Assembly (NCBI GenBank): GCA_049423065.1
Contig: JBMSQB010000002.1
Location: forward strand, 1-64,000
DNA length: 64,000 nt
Source of the DNA: SYIM01 sp041182885
GTDB lineage: Bacteria > Pseudomonadota > Gammaproteobacteria > Burkholderiales > Burkholderiaceae_E
Reading direction: 5' to 3'
In this document: piece by piece, positions 9,272 through 16,994 of the stretch
How positions within the stretch are numbered: position 1 is the stretch's first letter
Layout: every line of letters begins with the position of its first letter
Translations under genes and position numbers: made by a program
Notes under the pieces: model-generated
What the model was told of the DNA's origin: nothing
Database searches by the model: none
The model's input: only the letters and a program-made list of their open reading frames with translations

Positions 9272-9883
9272 ATGAAACTCGTCGGCTCCCATGGCAGTCC
9301 CTTCGCACGCAAAGTGCGCGTTGTGATGGCTGAGAAGAAAATTGATTGCCAGTTCGAGTCCATCAACGTGGCCGAAAGCCACGCCCACACGCTGCAGTTC
9401 AATCCACTGGGCAAGGTTCCCTATCTCATCCTCGATGACGACGAAGTGCTGTTCGATTCGCGCGTGATCGTCGACTATCTCGATAACCTCACCCCGGTGC
9501 ATCGTCTGATCCCGGCAAGCGGCCGCCCACGCGCCGAGGTCAAGGTCTGGGAGGCCCTGGCCGATGGCATGCTTGAGGCAGCTGGTCTGATCAGACTCGA
9601 ATCCATGCGCCCACAGGCCCAGCAGAACGAAGCCTGGGTGCTCAAGCAACAGAGCAAGGTCGACGCAGCGCTCGCCGCGCTGTCAAAACGGCTGGGTGAT
9701 CAGCCCTACTGCGTCGATGGCAAATATTCGCTCGCCGACATCGCCGTGGGTTGTGCGCTGGGTTATCTGGCCTGGCGCTTTCCGCACCTGGAGTGGCGCC
9801 GCCACTATTCAAATCTGGGTGCGCTGGTTGACAAGCTCTCGGCGCGGCCGAGCTTCGCCGATACCGTACCGCCCGCCCAATAA
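9272..9883 (+). CDS. Glutathione S-transferase family protein
   Basis: The 203-residue product has an N-terminal thioredoxin-like domain (MKLVGSHGSPFARKVR), with a serine-containing S-P-F-x-R-K-V-R active-site region and the glutathione-binding NPLGKVPYL and LFDSRVIVDYL segments, then an all-helical C-terminal domain (KYSLADIAVGCAL). The ATG at 9272 gives the standard N-terminus, although the frame stays open 46 codons further upstream. A TATACT box lies at 9181-9186 without a good -35. Its natural substrate is unknown. Confidence 0.9.
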   Translation: MKLVGSHGSPFARKVRVVMAEKKIDCQFESINVAESHAHTLQFNPLGKVPYLILDDDEVLFDSRVIVDYLDNLTPVHRLIPASGRPRAEVKVWEALADGMLEAAGLIRLESMRPQAQQNEAWVLKQQSKVDAALAALSKRLGDQPYCVDGKYSLADIAVGCALGYLAWRFPHLEWRRHYSNLGALVDKLSARPSFADTVPPAQ

Positions 9884-9954
9884 GGGCGCGGGCTCGAGCG
9901 ACCCGCCGCAGCGACCCCCGCCGCAGCGACCCACCGCCACGCCGTGCTTGCCGC

Positions 9955-10707
9955 CTAGCCACGCCCTTTCAGCGCCCAGCGCCACAGCGACTGCGGCTGC
10001 ATGGGAATGATGAGCAGCCAGTGCTCGACAATGGCGAGGACCAGAAGCGAGCCCACCAACCCCAGCGCCGTTTCCTCGTAGGCGCTATCGGTTCTGACCG
10101 CCGCGACCCAGACCAGCACCGCAATCACGCTGGCCAGCCCTACGCTGAAGGGAAAGAGCGCATTGAAGCGCCGACGCGAAAAATAACTGAGCAGGTAATG
10201 GAGCGAAGGCGGCAAAAAGGGCTCGTAAAAATTTTTCACGCCCAGAAAAATATTGAGCTTGGCGCTCAGCCGCATCACCCATAAAACCAGCCACACCTGC
10301 GCTGCCACCGGGTTGGGCGCACTGAGGCTGGGCAGCAGCACCGCGACCCCGAGCAACAGCAGTGCGAGTTCGTGATGCGCGATGGCGGTGAAGGCATACC
10401 AGGCACGGCGCCAACCCGACACCGGCGGGCATGGCGCACGGTTGGGTCCGGTGACCAGCCCCAGCAAAAACGCCACTTCCTGCCATGCCCAGACCAGCAC
10501 GGCCGACACGAAAGCGAGATAGGCCCCCAGCGGTGTGACCAGGTCGCGTGTGACCACCACCCCTGCCATCCCGAGGAGCAGCAAAAGCGAGGCCGCCGCC
10601 ATGGCCCCGCGCTGCCGGCCCGCCGAGGGCTGGATCGCGCGCAGCACCAGCCCGGTGGACAACCACCAGACGCCGAGCGTGAACGCGATGGGCAGGAGGA
10701 GCGCCAC
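9955..10707 (-). CDS. puhE: Photosynthetic complex assembly protein PuhE
   Basis: PuhE is a membrane protein needed for normal assembly of the reaction centre/LH1 complex in purple bacteria. The 250-residue product has about seven hydrophobic segments and the family block KLNIFLGVKNFYEPFLPP. It is the last gene of the bch-puh run, 38 bases after acsF, and is convergent with the glutathione transferase gene. The molecular mechanism is not established. Confidence 0.92.
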   Translation of the reverse strand: MALLLPIAFTLGVWWLSTGLVLRAIQPSAGRQRGAMAAASLLLLLGMAGVVVTRDLVTPLGAYLAFVSAVLVWAWQEVAFLLGLVTGPNRAPCPPVSGWRRAWYAFTAIAHHELALLLLGVAVLLPSLSAPNPVAAQVWLVLWVMRLSAKLNIFLGVKNFYEPFLPPSLHYLLSYFSRRRFNALFPFSVGLASVIAVLVWVAAVRTDSAYEETALGLVGSLLVLAIVEHWLLIIPMQPQSLWRWALKGRG

Positions 10708-10745
10708 GTGGACTCAGGCTCGCTGCGGAAGCGGGCGACGACGCA

Positions 10746-11822
10746 TCACCAGCTGGGCGCGAGCCGCGCATCGTCTGGTAGCCGATTCTCGCGTACCGGA
10801 AGCAGGAACATGCGGCTGAAGACGACAGCTGCCTGCGCCGCAAGCAGTCCGCGCCGGATCGTGGAAAGCACACCACCCTTGGCCTTCTCGGCATCCACCG
10901 CGTTCTGAAGGTCACGCAAACGATTGAGACCCGCGATGAAACGCGGATCGTCGTAACACAGCGTGACCGGGAACACCTGCTTGCAGATCTCGGTGGTGAT
11001 CGCAAACACCTTCTGATCGTATTCGCTGGGATCGAGCCCGAGCGCCTGGTGCAACGCAGGCCGCGTGTGATCGCGCACATACATGGTGGCAAACACCGCG
11101 AGCTGGAAGAACCGGATCCAGAGCCGATTCACGCCCGTGAGCAGTTTCGGGTTGGCACGCATGAGCAGCGCAAACGCCTCGCCGTGCCGGAACTCGTCAT
11201 TGCACCATTTCTCGAACCACAGAAAGATCGGGTGGAAGCGAAGCTCTGGATGACGCTCCACCTGACGGTAAATGGTGATGTAGCGCGCGTAGCCGATTTT
11301 TTCCGAAAGGTAGGTCGCGTAGAAGATGAACTTGGGTTTGAAGTAGGTGTACTTCTTCACCTTGGTGAGCAGCCCCAGATCCACGCCGATGCCAAAGTCC
11401 TTCAGCCACTGATTGATGAAGCCCGCGTGTCGAGATTCGTCGCGAGCCATGTAGCCAAAGAGCGCCTTCATGTCGGGGTTGTCCACCTTGCGCCGCAGTT
11501 CGGCGTAGAGCACGCAACCCGAAAACTCGGACGTGATCGAGCTGATCAGGAAGTCGGTGAATTCCTTGTAGAGCTCGGGATCGAGCCTGGAGTAGTCACG
11601 ATCCATATCCGCGGGCCGCTGGAAATGGTCGATGTTGTTATCGCCCTCGAACTCGGCCATCAGCGCATTCCACTGCGGGCGGATGTTGTCGACCGAGATC
11701 CGATTGATGGCATCCGCATCGGTTGTGTAGAACCGAGGCGAAATGAGGGACTCGGTCATTGCCATGCGGGTTGATTCACTGATCTCGTCGGGGCGACGGC
11801 CTGGCCTTTGCACGGTACTCAT
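10746..11822 (-). CDS. acsF: Aerobic Mg-protoporphyrin IX monomethyl ester cyclase AcsF
   Basis: AcsF is the di-iron oxidase that forms the isocyclic E ring of (bacterio)chlorophyll using oxygen, converting Mg-protoporphyrin monomethyl ester to divinyl protochlorophyllide. The 358-residue product shows carboxylate/His iron-ligand segments (EFSGCVLYAELRRK; RDESRHAGF; NDEFRHGEAF). MSTVQRPGR at 11822 is the chosen start; the frame is open far upstream across puhC, but that would overlap puhC. It lies between puhC (22 bases) and puhE. The oxygen-independent enzyme BchE is not seen in the window. Confidence 0.97.
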   Translation of the reverse strand: MSTVQRPGRRPDEISESTRMAMTESLISPRFYTTDADAINRISVDNIRPQWNALMAEFEGDNNIDHFQRPADMDRDYSRLDPELYKEFTDFLISSITSEFSGCVLYAELRRKVDNPDMKALFGYMARDESRHAGFINQWLKDFGIGVDLGLLTKVKKYTYFKPKFIFYATYLSEKIGYARYITIYRQVERHPELRFHPIFLWFEKWCNDEFRHGEAFALLMRANPKLLTGVNRLWIRFFQLAVFATMYVRDHTRPALHQALGLDPSEYDQKVFAITTEICKQVFPVTLCYDDPRFIAGLNRLRDLQNAVDAEKAKGGVLSTIRRGLLAAQAAVVFSRMFLLPVRENRLPDDARLAPSW

Positions 11823-11844
11823 CACGGAATCTCCGGAAATGAAC

Positions 11845-12387
11845 TTATCGGATGTTGAGATAGGACTGAAACACCGCTGCGTTGGCGGGTCCGAATACAG
11901 TGAGGTCCACCGTTCGGCCGGTGACCGGATCCAGCAGGCGGAGGCTGCCGGCCGATTCGGCCCGCAATTCAAACGGCTCGGCGGGTGTGCCACCCTGGCG
12001 AAGTCTTGCCTGGGCAAGGCCCCGCAGCACCCCGCGGGCAAACCCCGCCTCGCCGACAATCGGTTCTAGCGGCTCGCGGGTGCGGGCATCAATCACCTCC
12101 ACGCTGCCGTCTCGTGCATCACGAAACAGGAGCTGCCTTGAGTCGAGCACTGCCACCACCGGCAGGGGCTCAGGGGCTTGCGCCTTCTGATACTGATGCC
12201 AGGCCGTGAACGCGAGGCTCCCCAGCATGGCGAGGCCAACCAGGGCAAGCGGCCAGCCCTCGATCCGGGGCCGTGCAGTGAGTGCGGACGCAGACAATTG
12301 CCCGCTGCCGGGGTGTGGGAAGGCGTGCGGGCCCACCCTACCCTCGGATGGCTGAACGCCGAGCCGGTCGTCAGGCGGTCTGTGCAT
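11845..12387 (-). CDS. puhC: Photosynthetic complex assembly protein PuhC
   Basis: PuhC is a membrane-anchored periplasmic protein that helps organise the RC-LH1 core complex. The 180-residue product has a single membrane span near residues 45-62 (WPLALVGLAMLGSLAF) after a cytosolic tail of about 40 residues, then a periplasmic beta-rich domain (RQLLFRDARDGSVEVID) and the C-terminal FGPANAAVFQSYL motif. The start overlaps the end of puhB by 17 bases. Confidence 0.92.
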   Translation of the reverse strand: MHRPPDDRLGVQPSEGRVGPHAFPHPGSGQLSASALTARPRIEGWPLALVGLAMLGSLAFTAWHQYQKAQAPEPLPVVAVLDSRQLLFRDARDGSVEVIDARTREPLEPIVGEAGFARGVLRGLAQARLRQGGTPAEPFELRAESAGSLRLLDPVTGRTVDLTVFGPANAAVFQSYLNIR

Positions 12388-13114
12388 GACGAATTGCTAC
12401 CCCTTGTGCCACCCCTTGGGCTACCCCTCGCGTGTCCCCTTGTGCCACCGGCTCTGCAATCGGCTGTGCCGCTGCATCGGGCGTGGCGCCTATCCGCACC
12501 CGTTCGCCGACTGGCTGGGCAGCGAGCCAGGCGTCGGTCAGCAGCGCAGCGGGTTCGTCGACCACGGCGAGCGCCCGCAGCATGGGCTGCGGGTGCGACA
12601 GTCGCCAGGGCCGGGCATGCGGCCACAGGTGTGCGTAGGCGATCTTGTCTTCGGGCAGAAGCTCAAGCACCAGATCACCCGAGCCATCAGCGCGCCGCCG
12701 GACCTGCGCGCTGGCGATGCGACGGTAAGGCACATTGAAAGTGAGGCTCAGCACCATGCCGATCCGCATCACCACACGCCGGTCGGTGATGGTGTAGACA
12801 GTGGTTCGTGCGGTGAGATCGGCGAGCAGCCAGAGGAGCCCCAGGCCGATCGCAAAGCACGCCGCAGCCCAGCTGGTGGACGCAAGCGCCTGGGCGACCG
12901 AACCGGTGTCGTGATGAACCAGCGCAAACCGAAGCCCCAGCAGCACCAGGAAATACACCGCCACCGCGCGCAGATGGAACACATCGAGCGCGATACGGCG
13001 CTTCTGAGGCGAGCCCTGCCACAGCAGACGCTCGCCCGCCGGCAGCGCCTCGGGCAGCCCGTGCTGCGGCTCGATCTCGTGTTCGTGCCCGAGGCTGTGA
13101 CGGTGTGCGCTCAT
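12371..13114 (-). CDS. puhB: Reaction-centre assembly protein PuhB
   Basis: PuhB is an inner-membrane protein involved in reaction-centre assembly. The 247-residue product begins with the GLPEALPAGERLLWQGSP block, has two to three membrane spans (about 45-105), then a PH-like domain (TVYTITDRRVVMRIG). The tail ends in a run of near-repeats of VAQG, encoded by a short DNA repeat (12397-12448) and probably strain-variable. It starts inside the puhA stop (ATGA overlap) and ends inside puhC. Confidence 0.93.
   Translation of the reverse strand: MSAHRHSLGHEHEIEPQHGLPEALPAGERLLWQGSPQKRRIALDVFHLRAVAVYFLVLLGLRFALVHHDTGSVAQALASTSWAAACFAIGLGLLWLLADLTARTTVYTITDRRVVMRIGMVLSLTFNVPYRRIASAQVRRRADGSGDLVLELLPEDKIAYAHLWPHARPWRLSHPQPMLRALAVVDEPAALLTDAWLAAQPVGERVRIGATPDAAAQPIAEPVAQGDTRGVAQGVAQGVAIRHAQTA
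12397..12448. repeat. Short imperfect tandem repeat at the 3' end of puhB
   Basis: Four imperfect units of about 12-15 bases built around CCCCTTGTGCCAC follow each other. In the puhB frame they encode successive VAQG-type blocks just before the stop. The layout suggests replication slippage; the puhC start at 12387 lies immediately beyond. Confidence 0.6.
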
Positions 13115-13896
13115 AGGATCGGGTCACGACGGCCAGGGGTTGCGAAGAGCGTGCCTGCGCCGTAATAGCCCATGACTTTTTCTTCCTCGAAGAGCGTGAT
13201 GCGATCGGGTCGGCGCAACCCGGGCACGCCTTCAAGCTGCTCGCCGCGAATTGCGCGCACGATCACCTTGCGGCCATGCACACGGTCGGAGATGACGCGG
13301 CAAAACGTGATGGGCAACATGACGCGGCGCCCCGCCGCGGTCTGCACCTCGAGATACCGGATCATGTGCTCGGAGCGGTCCACCCAGATCTCGACCACCG
13401 TGCCACCCGCCGCGTCATCAACGCCAATGACCGGCATGCCGCGTGGATCCGGATCGCCCTCCACCAGGGAGAAACCGGGCGCTGCCGCAAGCGGCACGAT
13501 CTTGAGATCGCCATCCACCGTGAGATCGGGCTCATCGGTTCGGCGCGTAAAGGCACCCGGGCCGATGCCGCTTGTCATGGGGTCGCCCGTGGGCTCGAAA
13601 GGCATCCCGGTGACGGGCGCTGCGCGCTCGCCCTGCACGCGCGGCTCGTGAAGATCGCGCTCGTGCGGCGAGGGGAAATCGCCATGAAACCGAGTGCGGT
13701 ACATCTTGACGCGCGGCATCGGAAGAATGCCGGGCTCGCGCTTGATGGATCCGTCGCGCCGGTCGCTTTCAAGCGGGAAGCCCTCGCGCTTGCTTTCATA
13801 GAGCAGATAAAACACCAGCCCGGCAAAAAACACCCAGAACACGTAGAGCACCATCTGCGCTACGTCGACATATTGGGTAATGGCACCTCTTCCCAT
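13111..13896 (-). CDS. puhA: Photosynthetic reaction centre H subunit PuhA
   Basis: PuhA caps the cytosolic face of the L/M core and supplies the proton path to quinone QB. The 261-residue product has one membrane span (about residues 10-30, VDVAQMVLYVFWVFFAGLV), then the YESKREG segment and a cytosolic PRC-barrel domain with FCRVISDRVHGRKVIVRAI. The start MGRGAITQY at 13896 is preferred to an ATG two codons earlier because GAGGAG then has a 6-base spacer. It lies 25 bases after lhaA and is coupled to puhB by an ATGA overlap. Confidence 0.97.
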   Translation of the reverse strand: MGRGAITQYVDVAQMVLYVFWVFFAGLVFYLLYESKREGFPLESDRRDGSIKREPGILPMPRVKMYRTRFHGDFPSPHERDLHEPRVQGERAAPVTGMPFEPTGDPMTSGIGPGAFTRRTDEPDLTVDGDLKIVPLAAAPGFSLVEGDPDPRGMPVIGVDDAAGGTVVEIWVDRSEHMIRYLEVQTAAGRRVMLPITFCRVISDRVHGRKVIVRAIRGEQLEGVPGLRRPDRITLFEEEKVMGYYGAGTLFATPGRRDPIL

Positions 13897-13921
13897 GGTC
13901 ATCTCCTCAAAAGGCATCCGT

Positions 13922-15352
13922 TCAGCCCGGAAACTCAGCCAGTCCGAAATTGCGGCGATCGCCGCCCTGCGCGCGCAGATCGCGTACCAGCGGCCCGATC
14001 GCAGCCAGCGTTGCGAACAGCAGCACCAGTTCAAGGTGGTAGACGGCGCTGTAGCCGACTCCCGCGTAATTCAGAACGGGCCCCAGGCCCCCGGAGAGCG
14101 CGAGGCTGCTTACGAGGTCGCGCAGCCACCCGCCTGCGGCCACGGCAAGGCCAGCCGCGCTGGCCTGCGCCGCCCCCCAAGCGCCCAGCGCAAGCCCGTT
14201 CATGCCGTTGGATTCGAGATTCATGGCCGCGGTGAGCGTACCGACCGAGAAAAGCCCGCCGCCGAAACCGATCAACACCGTGCCCGCACGAAAGAGCAAG
14301 GGTGCTTCCAGCGGCTCGGCAAAAATCACGAGCGAGAATGCGAACACACCGGCCACTGCACCCCAGGCAGCCAGTCGGTGCGGATTCATGCCCTGCCGGA
14401 GCCGCGCAGCAGCCAATGCAAAAGCGGCCAGTGCACCGCCCGACATGAACGCGGTCAGCGCGCTGGTCGCCGATACCGACAGGCCCAGCACCTCACCACC
14501 GTAGGGCTCGAGGATGATGTCCTGCATGGTGAATGCGGCGGTTCCCATGAAGAGCGCCACCAGGAAGCGTCTTTGCCCAGGCTGGGCAGCGAAGTCACGC
14601 CAACTGTCGCGGAAGGCGGGCCGGGCAAGACCAGGGTGTGTCCTTGATGGGTTGCGCGCCTCCTGCTTCCAGAGGGCCACCAGGTTGAGCAAGAACGCGA
14701 CGAACGCCGCGCCCTGTACCACCTTGATCAGCGTGATCTTGCTGAAATCGGCCAGCAGCAGACTGAACACAAAGCCACTCACCACCATGCCCACCAGCAG
14801 CATGGTGTACATCATTGCAACCACCCGCGGCCGATTTTCCTCAGCGGCAAGATCGGTCGCAAGCGCGAGCCCCGCTGTCTGGACCGTCTGGATGCCCGCA
14901 CCCACCATCAGGAAAGCCAGCGCGGCCGACAGCGGGCCGATCCACTGCGGCCAGTGGGTATCGCCCGACAGCAAAATGAGCGCGAACGGCATGATGGCCA
15001 GCCCGCCAAACTGCAGCATGGTGCCGGCCCAGATGTAAGGAACCCGCCGCCAGCCCAGCACCGAGCGGTGCACATCCGAACGAAACCCGACCAGCGCGCG
15101 GAACGGCGCGAACACAAGCGGCAGCGCAACCATGGTGGACACCAGCCAGGCCGCCACACCCAGTTCAACGATCAGTACGCGATTGAGGGTACCTACCAGG
15201 AGCGCGGTGGCCATGCCCACCGACACCTGAAACAGCGCGAGTCGCAGCAGGCGCGACATCGGCAGATCGGGCGTGGCCAGATCGGCAAACGGCAGCCAGC
15301 GCGGGTCGATACGTGACCAGCGCCGGGGCGAGAGCAGATCGGGCAGCATCAT
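13922..15352 (-). CDS. lhaA: LH1 assembly protein LhaA (PucC/BCH1 family)
   Basis: LhaA is a 12-span membrane protein of the PucC branch of the major facilitator superfamily that promotes LH1 assembly, probably by handling bacteriochlorophyll or nascent antenna polypeptides. The 476-residue product has PucC-family blocks LVGTLNRVLIVELGV, FAPFRALVGFRSD and FTMQDIILEPYGGEV. The ATG at 15352 overlaps the bchM stop (ATGA). A second, distinct PucC-like gene lies at 34001. Confidence 0.93.
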   Translation of the reverse strand: MMLPDLLSPRRWSRIDPRWLPFADLATPDLPMSRLLRLALFQVSVGMATALLVGTLNRVLIVELGVAAWLVSTMVALPLVFAPFRALVGFRSDVHRSVLGWRRVPYIWAGTMLQFGGLAIMPFALILLSGDTHWPQWIGPLSAALAFLMVGAGIQTVQTAGLALATDLAAEENRPRVVAMMYTMLLVGMVVSGFVFSLLLADFSKITLIKVVQGAAFVAFLLNLVALWKQEARNPSRTHPGLARPAFRDSWRDFAAQPGQRRFLVALFMGTAAFTMQDIILEPYGGEVLGLSVSATSALTAFMSGGALAAFALAAARLRQGMNPHRLAAWGAVAGVFAFSLVIFAEPLEAPLLFRAGTVLIGFGGGLFSVGTLTAAMNLESNGMNGLALGAWGAAQASAAGLAVAAGGWLRDLVSSLALSGGLGPVLNYAGVGYSAVYHLELVLLFATLAAIGPLVRDLRAQGGDRRNFGLAEFPG

Positions 15353-16080
15353 CGCCGGATCAGCTCCTGAGCCTGCGAGGTGTAAAAGCCGCGGGCCACG
15401 CGCTCGGTTCGGCCCAGTTGCCATCCCAACGGACCCAGCGCCTCGGCGAGCATGCGGTGCATGCGTTCAGGCGCAACCGGCACGATGGCGGGCGAGCGGT
15501 CGCCCCGGGGAAAGAGTCGTCCCGCCATCATCATCATGCGAAGCGGCAGGCTGCCCGGTGCAAAGGTGAACACGATGGAGCGGCGCACCCTGGGCGCAAC
15601 CGCCACGAGCGCCGCTACCGCCTGCTCGGGCGCGTAGTGGATGAGCGAGTCCATCGCCACCAGGTGATCGAAGTCGCCAAGCGCAGCATCGAGCATGTCG
15701 CCTGCAAGCAGTTTGACCTCGCCGGGCGACAGATCGTCCGGCAGACGCTCGCGCGCCAGATCGACCAAAGTGGGTGACAGGTCGATGCCGGTCACCGCCG
15801 CACCCAGCCGTGCGCAGTCCACGGCCAGGAGTCCGGTGCCGCAGCCGGCATCCAGCAGCGTGCGCGCGGCCAGCGGAAAACCAGTGGGCGGCTGGGCCGG
15901 ATCCGGGCGGGACACCCAGTCAACCAGCAGGCGACGCATGTGCTCGCGCCCCGCACGCACCGTGGCGCGTACGCCGCTTACCGGGGCGTCGGACGTGAGA
16001 CGCGCCCAGGCCTCAGCCGCTGTGCGGTCGAAATACGCCTCGATCTGACCGCGGCGCTCGATATAGCTGGTTTGTGCCAT
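15349..16080 (-). CDS. bchM: Magnesium-protoporphyrin O-methyltransferase BchM
   Basis: BchM methylates the C13 propionate of Mg-protoporphyrin IX with SAM, making the substrate of the AcsF ring cyclase. The 243-residue product starts with the family block YIERRGQIEAYFDRTAAEAW and carries the SAM-binding motif LDAGCGTGLLAVDCARLGA near residues 95-115. It begins at the last base of the bchL stop and ends in an ATGA overlap with lhaA. Confidence 0.97.
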   Translation of the reverse strand: MAQTSYIERRGQIEAYFDRTAAEAWARLTSDAPVSGVRATVRAGREHMRRLLVDWVSRPDPAQPPTGFPLAARTLLDAGCGTGLLAVDCARLGAAVTGIDLSPTLVDLARERLPDDLSPGEVKLLAGDMLDAALGDFDHLVAMDSLIHYAPEQAVAALVAVAPRVRRSIVFTFAPGSLPLRMMMMAGRLFPRGDRSPAIVPVAPERMHRMLAEALGPLGWQLGRTERVARGFYTSQAQELIRR

Positions 16081-16994
16081 CAGTCAAACCCCAGCAGATC
16101 AAAAATTTCGCGGTCCTTGAGCGACGCCGGTGCACTCCCCGGCGTACCCGCCCACAGACTTGCGGCCAGCCGCAGGTATTCCTGCTGAACCGCATCCAGT
16201 TCAGGGGAAGAATCCATCTCGAACAGCGTTGATTTCTTCAGGCGGCTGCGGCGAATCACATCCAGGTCGGGGAAGTGCGCGAGCCGGTTGAGACCCACCC
16301 GATCGGCAAAGCGGTCGATCTGGTCGGTCTGCGCGCTCCGATTGGCGATGACGCCGCCCAGCCGCACGCGATAGTTCTTCGCCTTCGCGCTGATCGCCTG
16401 AACGATCCGGTTCATGGCAAAGATCGAATCGAAATCATTGGCCGCGACGATGAGCGCCCGTTCGGCATGCTGGAGCGGCGCCGCAAATCCGCCACACACC
16501 ACATCGCCCAGCACATCGAAGATCACCACATCGGTTTCGTCGAGCAGGTGGTGCTCCTTCAGGAGCTTCACGGTCTGGCCCACCACATAGCCGCCGCAAC
16601 CCGTACCGGCGGGTGGGCCGCCCGCCTCGACGCACATCACACCGTTGTAGCCCTCGTAGACGAAGTCTTCGACGCGCAACTCCTCGGGGTGGAAATCGAC
16701 GGTTTCAAGCACATCGATCACGGTGGGCACCAGCCGCTTGGTGAGCGTGAAGGTGGAGTCGTGCTTGGGATCGCAGCCAATCTGCAGCACGCGCTTGCCC
16801 AATTTGGAAAACGCCACCGACAGGTTCGACGAGGTGGTGCTCTTGCCGATGCCACCCTTGCCATAGACGGCGAACACCTTGGCGTTGCCGATCTTCATGG
16901 AAGGATCGAGTTGTACCTGAAGGCTTCCCTCGCCGTCAGGCGGCACAGGTCGGCTGCGCCGTATTTCGGTGACGGGAACGGTTGCGACATTCAT
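16080..16994 (-). CDS. bchL: Dark-operative protochlorophyllide reductase ATP-binding iron-sulfur protein BchL
   Basis: BchL is the nitrogenase-iron-protein-like homodimer that feeds electrons, with ATP hydrolysis, to the BchN-BchB component reducing protochlorophyllide in darkness. The 304-residue product has the P-loop GKGGIGKST near residue 46 and the two cluster-ligand cysteines in GTGCGGY and DVVCGGF. It is coupled by an ATGA overlap to bchH. The cluster is oxygen-sensitive, which contrasts with the oxygen-using AcsF in the same run. Confidence 0.98.
   Translation of the reverse strand: MNVATVPVTEIRRSRPVPPDGEGSLQVQLDPSMKIGNAKVFAVYGKGGIGKSTTSSNLSVAFSKLGKRVLQIGCDPKHDSTFTLTKRLVPTVIDVLETVDFHPEELRVEDFVYEGYNGVMCVEAGGPPAGTGCGGYVVGQTVKLLKEHHLLDETDVVIFDVLGDVVCGGFAAPLQHAERALIVAANDFDSIFAMNRIVQAISAKAKNYRVRLGGVIANRSAQTDQIDRFADRVGLNRLAHFPDLDVIRRSRLKKSTLFEMDSSPELDAVQQEYLRLAASLWAGTPGSAPASLKDREIFDLLGFD

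Noticed and set aside
9898..9935. Short direct repeat (CGCCGCAGCGACCC twice) between the transferase gene and puhE
   Set aside because: Two copies in low-complexity GC-rich spacer; no sign of a mobile element, attachment site or CRISPR.
11823..12059. N-terminal extension of AcsF by 79 codons
   Set aside because: It overlaps puhC and is unlike any AcsF N-terminus.
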